This document shows positions 57,359 through 64,000 of a DNA stretch of 64,000 nt, in pieces. The number at the start of each line of letters is the position of its first letter. Positions within the stretch are counted from its first letter, which is position 1. Source of the stretch: Eledone cirrhosa (lineage: Eukaryota; Mollusca; Cephalopoda; Octopoda; Eledonidae); contig OZ024740.1 of assembly GCA_964016885.1 (NCBI GenBank), positions 299,695,617 to 299,759,616 of the forward strand, read 5' to 3'. The notes below the pieces were generated by a model that made no database searches, was not told the DNA's origin, and was given only the letters and a program-made list of their open reading frames with translations. The position numbers and the translations under genes are program-made.

Positions 57359-58129
57359 CAATAACCGACGTATTTTCGTCGGTCTATTTCATACCACCAC
57401 TCCCAATAGTGTTTTGGGCGTATGTTTTATATATTGTATACATAGATATATATATATGCACCTATAAATAAATATATGTATAGATTCATATACATACATA
57501 CACACATCATTTTTCACACATATATAATTATAATATACACCTATGTGTGTGCTATTAAATATCTACATGCGTGTGTGTGTTCAAGTGGAATTTTCTTTCG
57601 TGCTCGACGTTCATTTTCCTTCTGTCTCTTGCCAGAATGAAAACCTATTAGAATTCAATATTAATATTAGATTCTTTAGAAATTCGAATCTTCACAGAGA
57701 ATTTCATAATTATATCATTTCTTTTGATATCTGTCGATTGTAGCACCCGGTCCAATTCAGCAAATGTCTTTTGATGTCCCTCTTTTAACTGACGATATCG
57801 TTTATGAGTTTTAATTTTGACACATAAGGTTAAAACGCTGTAACCTAAAATGTTTTCATTTCAATAGCAATTAATGATTTTTTTTTCTTCAGAATACAAC
57901 AATTCTGGTGAAATAAGCATAATAGCTCTACACTGAAATTATAATTACTCATAGAACATACCATTTATCCTTATTATTTTTTTTCTTTCGTTTATCGACA
58001 CGTATTACACGTCACACCCGTAAGTTTGTTGTTATTACATTGTTTCCCAACATATTTTGTTAAACATTTGAGATTGCTTTTTATATAAACTTTCCAGTAT
58101 CGTCGTGGGGTCTTTATGGTCCAAACAGG

Positions 58130-58560
58130 TGTGTGTTTTCCAAACACGTACCAATTTAAACAAAATAATAACATGGGTCACGATAAGACCTCTTCCGCTG
58201 AATCGGATACCAGGCTCTACACCAATGTCACAACTGTACCTACCACCCCATTTATTGTATTGCTATCAGCAAAAAGAACAACAAGCACATCAGTAGAAAT
58301 AACAGTAATTGTACAAACAACAACAATATCAGCGACGACGAAGACAACAACTTTAACAACCAAAGCCCAAATAATCATGTGCAACAACAAGTGTGCATGA
58401 ACTTGATTTCCCGTACTACCAATGTCTACCATTGTGAACGCCGTTACCTCACCTCCATAACTCCCCTACCACCACAATCCCCATCACTACAGCAACAACA
58501 AAAATACAAAACAACCAAGCAATAAAAAACAACATAAACAACCACAACAATAGTAACAAT
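58130..58560. other. AAC-rich low-complexity DNA
   Basis: Imperfect CAA/AAC repeats; the Thr-rich frame here reflects composition. Confidence 0.6.
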
Positions 58561-59455
58561 AATGATTAGCAGTGGTACCCGGCGTTGCACGGGATAAGGT
58601 ATTTTAGAACGCGGGCCGCCAACAGACTTAATCGTAGAAAAACTGCATGCCTGGACAATATGTAAAGAAAATAAACCGAATACATTGATGGCTGGATAAT
58701 CTAAGATTTTCCTCGATGAAGCAGGAAAAAGGCATGTTTTCACCTAATGTCGTCCCTAGGAGATCAAGAAAATGAATTTTTGTCGGCAATGTAAACGATC
58801 GTAGAGCCATTCTAAAACAACAGTACAGAATCACGTAATTAGTGAACACCTGTTGAGAGTATCAAGTTTAATTGTAGACGACAAATGATCATCAGCTGTG
58901 TATGCATTTTCCTTCAATAACAAAATCAGGGCAGGTGTCGTCGAAAAACATTCTTAGTAAAGCTCTCTATATTAAGAAACAGTTACAGTCAACATAAATG
59001 ACCGCATGCCGTGAATTAGAAAGCAGGGTAGAGAAAACTACATCAAATAATTTCTTTCCAGACAAATATACGACGCCTTTCCAAATAAGTTTTAAAAAAT
59101 ACAATATAAGAAAAGGTAATTGAAAACATTCCCGAGGAAATCATTTAAAGTAGAACAACACCAATAAAGACATAGGCCAACAGAACAAAAGAAAAACAAT
59201 CACCGTGATTAAGTGTTTCCACAAGAGAATAACAGTTAAAATATAATAGCAGCAATGAGAAGAACAGTTAGTTAATTTATGTTTGTATAATAGCTAATTG
59301 CTTCTTACTATTTTCTCAGGTTAGCATGTGTAAAATGAGCAATTTTAGATGATTTCATTTACTTCCATCTCAGTCATGTTGACCGCTCTACCACCCATTC
59401 AACTAGGTAGTACTTAAATAATCTCGAGAACTTATTTCATTCATCTTTCTAGATG

Positions 59456-59489
<34 letters not shown>

Positions 59490-59559
59490 TGCGTGTGCCT
59501 ATGTCTGTAAACCAGCATGAATGCACCCTGAATGGTGGAGATGGTTTCTCGTACTGTTA

Positions 59560-59841
59560 TCAACATATAACGAATTTAGAATTATAAACTCGATATATTA
59601 CAACTGCATGTAATAAATCATCTTGGAGAATCAGATGTATTTGTAGCTGAGTAATTAAATAGACAAATTCATGTACCTGGCTAGCATCCACCTGCTGGAA
59701 CAATTGGATGCTTAATTTCTTTGTGTCTGGTTCGTTCCCGAGCCGCAGGTGGTGAAAACCGATTAACCAAAAACGAGATTTAGATAACACCATTAAAGAT
59801 AATTGTACAATGAAATTGAAAACGTGATCAATTAATTTCAT
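59560..59841 (-). pseudogene. Possible tiny LINE RT thumb remnant
   Basis: A minus-strand frame of 93 codons includes 'VDASQVHEFVYLITQLQIHL', similar to the 'VHEFVYLGS.I' thumb motif of some LINE RTs. No other motif supports it. Confidence 0.35.
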
Positions 59842-60289
59842 ATTTTATTCAAAATCCAATTAACATTTTTTAAAACATAATTAGCAAAATTAATTTAACA
59901 AAATTGATAAAAAATCAATCCAAGATAATATCTTCTAAAAGTTTGTTATTCATTTAGCTACACACATCCATGATATTAATTTAACTACACTCTTTCATAA
60001 TGCGTTTCAATATATTAGTGGCATAAAACATTTCGTACTATAGGTCGACGCCATTTTTATTTTTCATGCCACAATCCAATCTTTTAGTCCTTTCTAGTCA
60101 CGACTCTTATTAGGAAATATATAAATCAATTTTTGTTTTTGGTCATTTTGTGAGTTTATGTTCTCGAATTACGAGTAAGTTGATATTTATTTATTTCGAT
60201 ATTTCTTAAACAAATATTACTTACAAAACAAATATAGTGTACTATTTCTATTTACTGTTTATACTTCTGTAGACTTTTCAGTCATACAG

Positions 60290-60490
60290 CTTACTCTTAC
60301 GTCACTGTTTATTTTAAGGAAGACAGGCTTTTTACGGCCGCAACGAAAGCAGTTGGCCGGTTGGGAAGCGTGGATTTTCCGAAATGGAAATGATCAATCT
60401 TGAACAGTTTGGCTTAGATAGTTGACGTATTATAATTTCTGAAATGTCGGTGTTACCATGAATTCGCGATTACCATTTTTGGTGGTAAGT
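60290..60490 (+). promoter_or_regulatory. Candidate promoter and first coding exon, speculative
   Basis: In a locally CpG-richer segment, a CRE-like TTACGTCA lies at 60297-60304. About 155 bp later an ATG in good context (ttaccATGa, 60458-60460) opens nine codons that end exactly at a consensus splice donor, GTGgtaagt (donor at 60485). The start encodes 'MNSRLPFLV', which could begin a signal peptide. No downstream exon has been identified in the window, so this may be chance. Confidence 0.25.
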
Positions 60491-60752
60491 TTTTGCTTCA
60501 TTTATGTGAGTGGTGAGACTATAATGTTTCTTGGTGTGGCACCATATCCTGGTGCGCAGGCGACGTTAGCAGATTAACTTTTCTGTAAGCCCACTTGCCA
60601 AGCACCCCGGATTATGAACAGGAAATAAGCTTATAGCACTTCAATGTCCCTTATTTAATAGTGCCACCGATCCCCAGAAGATACCTGTACAGATAATTTC
60701 TTAGCAGGACCTCCCCCTATATAAGAGGTATGAATTCTTGCACGACTTAAAT

Positions 60753-60945
60753 AATTGTTTCTACTTTTGGCACAAGGCCAGAAATTATCCCTGTGTATTA
60801 CTGGTACTTTATTTTATCGACTCCGTAAGGATGAAAGGCAAAGTTAACCTAGACAGGATCTGAAATCAGACCATAAAGAGCCGTCACTCTTTACTGCAAA
60901 GAATGGCGTCAGACCCTCTACCGATACTGCCAATCCACCACCCCT
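60753..60945 (-). mobile_element. tRNA-derived SINE, copy 7, with perfect target-site duplication
   Basis: Family tail at the left and head at the right. A 15-bp direct repeat 'cacgacttaaataat' occurs at 60741-60755 and 60947-60961, the hallmark of LINE-mediated insertion. The internal box B is mutated. Confidence 0.92.
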
Positions 60946-60964
60946 TCACGACTTAAATAATACA

Positions 60965-63754
60965 GTCGTATCAGATGGCATGCAATGCTGATTCCCTTCA
61001 AGTATACTCAGGGAGCAGTAACTTTCGAGTGATGACATTCTCAACATGAATACAGGGAAAAAGACGTAAATTCATGCACCTTGGTTTTTCATTCTCTTTC
61101 TCATACAAACATATATATTTCAAACATAAGAAACAAACTTGGCAAAATAATCTGTTGGAAAAATTTCCCATCCTTTACACCTTTATAGATCAGTATCCAT
61201 TTAAATATGGCTCATTCAACTATCTAATAACACAGTACACCACGAATTGAAAATCCATGGTCGCTCATCCAGCTAGAAACCACAGGTAACCTCACTAAAA
61301 TTATCACAGTATATGTTACAAAAGAGCAGCACTCTGAAAAATATATTTCACGATGTAAAAAAAGATGGCTAATTTTGGAAGATGTTCAATAATATATATG
61401 CACGATCGGAACTTAACTTGTGTTAAACCACAATAATAAAAACAGAATCCACACATAAAAATCCTCCATGAGACACATAATACTCGCATTGTATATGTGT
61501 GCCCAATGCACATCCAGGTATTCTGGTTCGTTGCCGAGGCGATTTCTATTAATTTGCCCATACTCTCCATTTCACCACTCTTTATCTAATGTTGAGTCAC
61601 TACTGAAGGCTACTTAAAGACGGAGTTAAACAAACTAGCATGTAATGTTATGTTTCCCTGTTGTGCCAACATGCCGCGATACAGCTATCAACTTCTCTAT
61701 GCAACAAGCTATATATTTTTATTTTATATAGTTAGACAAACTGGCACAGTAATTCGAAAATGTTAACCTTTGTCGGGATACAAAAACGCAGGCGACATGA
61801 TGAAAATCGCCGGATCTATTCGACCAGCTGATACCTGATTAATTGTGTTACAATATAGTGAGTCAATGACTGCGAATTATCTGGAGGAATAAATTATCTT
61901 CTAATGTACATAGGCTCCAGTTTTAATATGAAAGATAAGCAAATTCCAGATTAAAATGGCGTCTATAAAAATATCAAATATAATACTGTTTTCCTGTTTA
62001 AGACGCACAGTATTATATCTTGTATAATACAATGTCTATATTGCCTTAGGGTATGCATTTTTAATTCATATACAATAGCATTATTTACAAATATCCCCAG
62101 CCTCATATTTCTCCGAGAATAATGTGTCTGTTATTTGTTAAAAGCAACTCATTTTGCAATGACTAATTCGCGAGAGAGAAAAATTTAATTTGTAAGGAAA
62201 AAATAAAGAGAACATATCGATATTTTCCGAAGTTCATTTTCCGTTATTTTTATTTTAATATAAAACAGAAAAAAGAGGTTATTAATTTTTATGAAAAAAA
62301 AATTTCAATTATAATATCTAATCTCACGAAGCCATACATCTAGCATTGAAATTACAAAGTCTTCAGACAAGAAGTGCTACTGATTCCACAGGGAGAAAAT
62401 TACAGTTAAATTAGTTACCCAGATTGTCAAAAAAAAAAAAAAAAAATTAAGAAGAGAAAAAAAAAATTGTTTGCCAGAATTATAAGCTCTGCTTTTCAAA
62501 GTTCGCGACCAAACATTTGCAGCTGGTGACAACTACACGCAATAAATTAATAAATGGAGACAACATAATGAAATAACTAATGTGTAAAATAAAATAAAAG
62601 AAATAAAAAAAAAGGACACTGAACGAAAAAAAAGTATAAATTTACAGCAGCCTGTCTATTAACTGTTTATTGTTTCAATCTGAAAACGAAAGGAAGATAA
62701 AGGGTTAAGTTATGAGAAGTATAATGAATAACATTCAGCTGATAATAGCGATTCATATGCAGTTTTTGCAGTGTAAAATTCCTTTCATCATACTGTCGAT
62801 AATATCGATAATTTTGGCACCTCAGCGTTACCAAACATCATTGAAGCTATCGAATATTTTATCTCATACTATTGCGAGTTATTCTTTCTATTCCACAGAC
62901 TTCATTCCACCCTACACCGTACAGGTCATGTAGATTCCTATAAGTCTAGACGGAACTGAGTCATTTTTAACATTGAACTGACATGTTAGGAGTGGAATAA
63001 TTGAAATATGGAACCAATCTAATCTGATTTGCTCCATATTTTAGAATATGCTCTATTGAACTGGCTCCCCAAATACCCATACATATGTGCGTAATTCACT
63101 AAAAACTTCTGCAGATTTACACTTTAACGTTTGCTTGCATTTAGGAATGACATTAAATAAACGATATCAACATTTAAATACTGTCCATACATCAAGTAAA
63201 GCTATTTTAAATGCTGATATCGGGTATCTTATCTCATTCCTAAATACACACATATATATATCAAAAGCATGTATTGAGTTAGAAATTCAAAATAGTCTCA
63301 TTACAGTAACATTAGCTCTAGGAAAAAGGTTTTTTCGGGCCTTATAGTATAACTGAACAAAAAAGAAAAACGAACACAGACATATACATGTATGTGTTCA
63401 AATCGTAATGGACCAGAAATGCTCAGGTGAAAAAAATACTAACTACAGACAATAGGGTTTGCTAGACTCAATTTAAGAATAAATCAAGAAAAATAAATAC
63501 AAATCAGTATTGTGGTGACTACCAATCACCCGGACGGTTTTTGATAGAACCGTTTCGCAATATTATTTGTGAAGTGGTATAACAAATTCTTAGCACATCA
63601 GCAGGTGAAGAATTAGTATCCTGATCACTTCTAAATAAAATAAAGAACTGGATAGTGTGTGTATATGTAACGCACATGGTTTCCGAACTGGTCCATTACG
63701 ATTTGAACGCATACATGTATATGTCTGTGTTCGTTTTTATTTCTTGTTCAGTTA

Positions 63755-63755
<1 letters not shown>
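60965..63755. other. AT-rich DNA with no recognised feature
   Basis: Contains A-runs near 62430-62470 but no supported gene, RNA or element. Frames of up to 86 codons lack motifs. Confidence 0.45.

Positions 63756-63760
<5 letters not shown>

Positions 63761-63831
<71 letters not shown>
63761..63831. repeat. (TA)n microsatellite
   Basis: About 35 TA units, followed by a T/CT-rich tract at 63910-63945. Confidence 0.97.
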
Positions 63832-63835
<4 letters not shown>

Positions 63836-64000
63836 CTTCTCTCACTTAAAAATATACTTACGCTCTTCTCTCCTCACTATTTTCACTGTCAAAAATTATA
63901 TATAATCGGTCCTTTTTTTCTTTCTTTCTTTTTTCTCTCTCCCTCACATATCACCTTCTTGCAACAGTTTAATTTAAATAAACCGTTATCTGTTCAACCT

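Noticed and set aside
58116..58400. Thr-rich frame as a mucin-like protein
   Set aside because: It follows from AAC-rich composition, with no repeats of protein-level character and no upstream gene structure.
61316..61570. 84-codon minus-strand frame with hydrophobic segment
   Set aside because: No homology recognised and no conserved motif; treated as chance.

Overview
This window looks like repeat-dense, intergenic or intronic DNA from a mollusc, most likely a cephalopod and probably an octopus. The clues are a tRNA-derived SINE present in at least seven copies of one family with the tail 'cctaaagtagaaacaatt', very long (TA)n and (TATG)n arrays, an AT-rich background, and decayed LINEs of several clades typical of invertebrates. 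I found no intact host protein-coding gene. The only well-supported host-type gene is a tRNA-Lys(UUU) with a short intron at 6046-6137.

Layout. 1-3.0 kb: the 3' two thirds of a Tx1-like LINE (copy A, + strand). 3.4-4.0 kb: a diverged tandem duplication. 4.2-10.8 kb: microsatellites, two kinds of SINE, the tRNA gene, two small inverted-repeat elements and a short repeat family. 11.8-25.6 kb: a LINE nest made of Tx1-like copy B (- strand, two adjacent SINEs in its ORF1), a LINE with a restriction-like endonuclease (R2/R4-like, + strand), Tx1-like copy C (- strand) lying where that element is interrupted, an RLE-domain piece, a second 5'-truncated R2/R4-like copy, and a SINE. 26-29 kb: a very decayed RT fragment, then unannotated AT-rich DNA. 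30.3-33.8 kb: an RTE-type RT (- strand) next to a different LINE's endonuclease/linker piece and a mariner-like transposase tail. 35.9-36.6 kb: a CR1/jockey-like RT fragment. 38.8-40.4 kb and 47.6-49.4 kb: six copies of a non-autonomous repeat family, here called X. 41.6-47.6 kb: a Ty3/gypsy element with both LTRs (- strand), mutated in pol. 50.0-50.8 kb: two foldback elements. 51.2-53.2 kb: a higher-order minisatellite with 28-29 bp monomers in a five-monomer unit of about 140-145 bp. 53.5-64 kb: sparse repeats, with one speculative first exon at about 60.46 kb.

Nothing here forms an operon or pathway. The biology is the interplay of mobile elements: LINEs that probably supply the machinery for SINEs, nested insertions, post-insertion deletions, and inverted-repeat elements that repeatedly abut (TA)n arrays. 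Every autonomous element in the window carries disabling changes, so I treat all their coding regions as pseudogenes. Positions of degenerate fragments are approximate.
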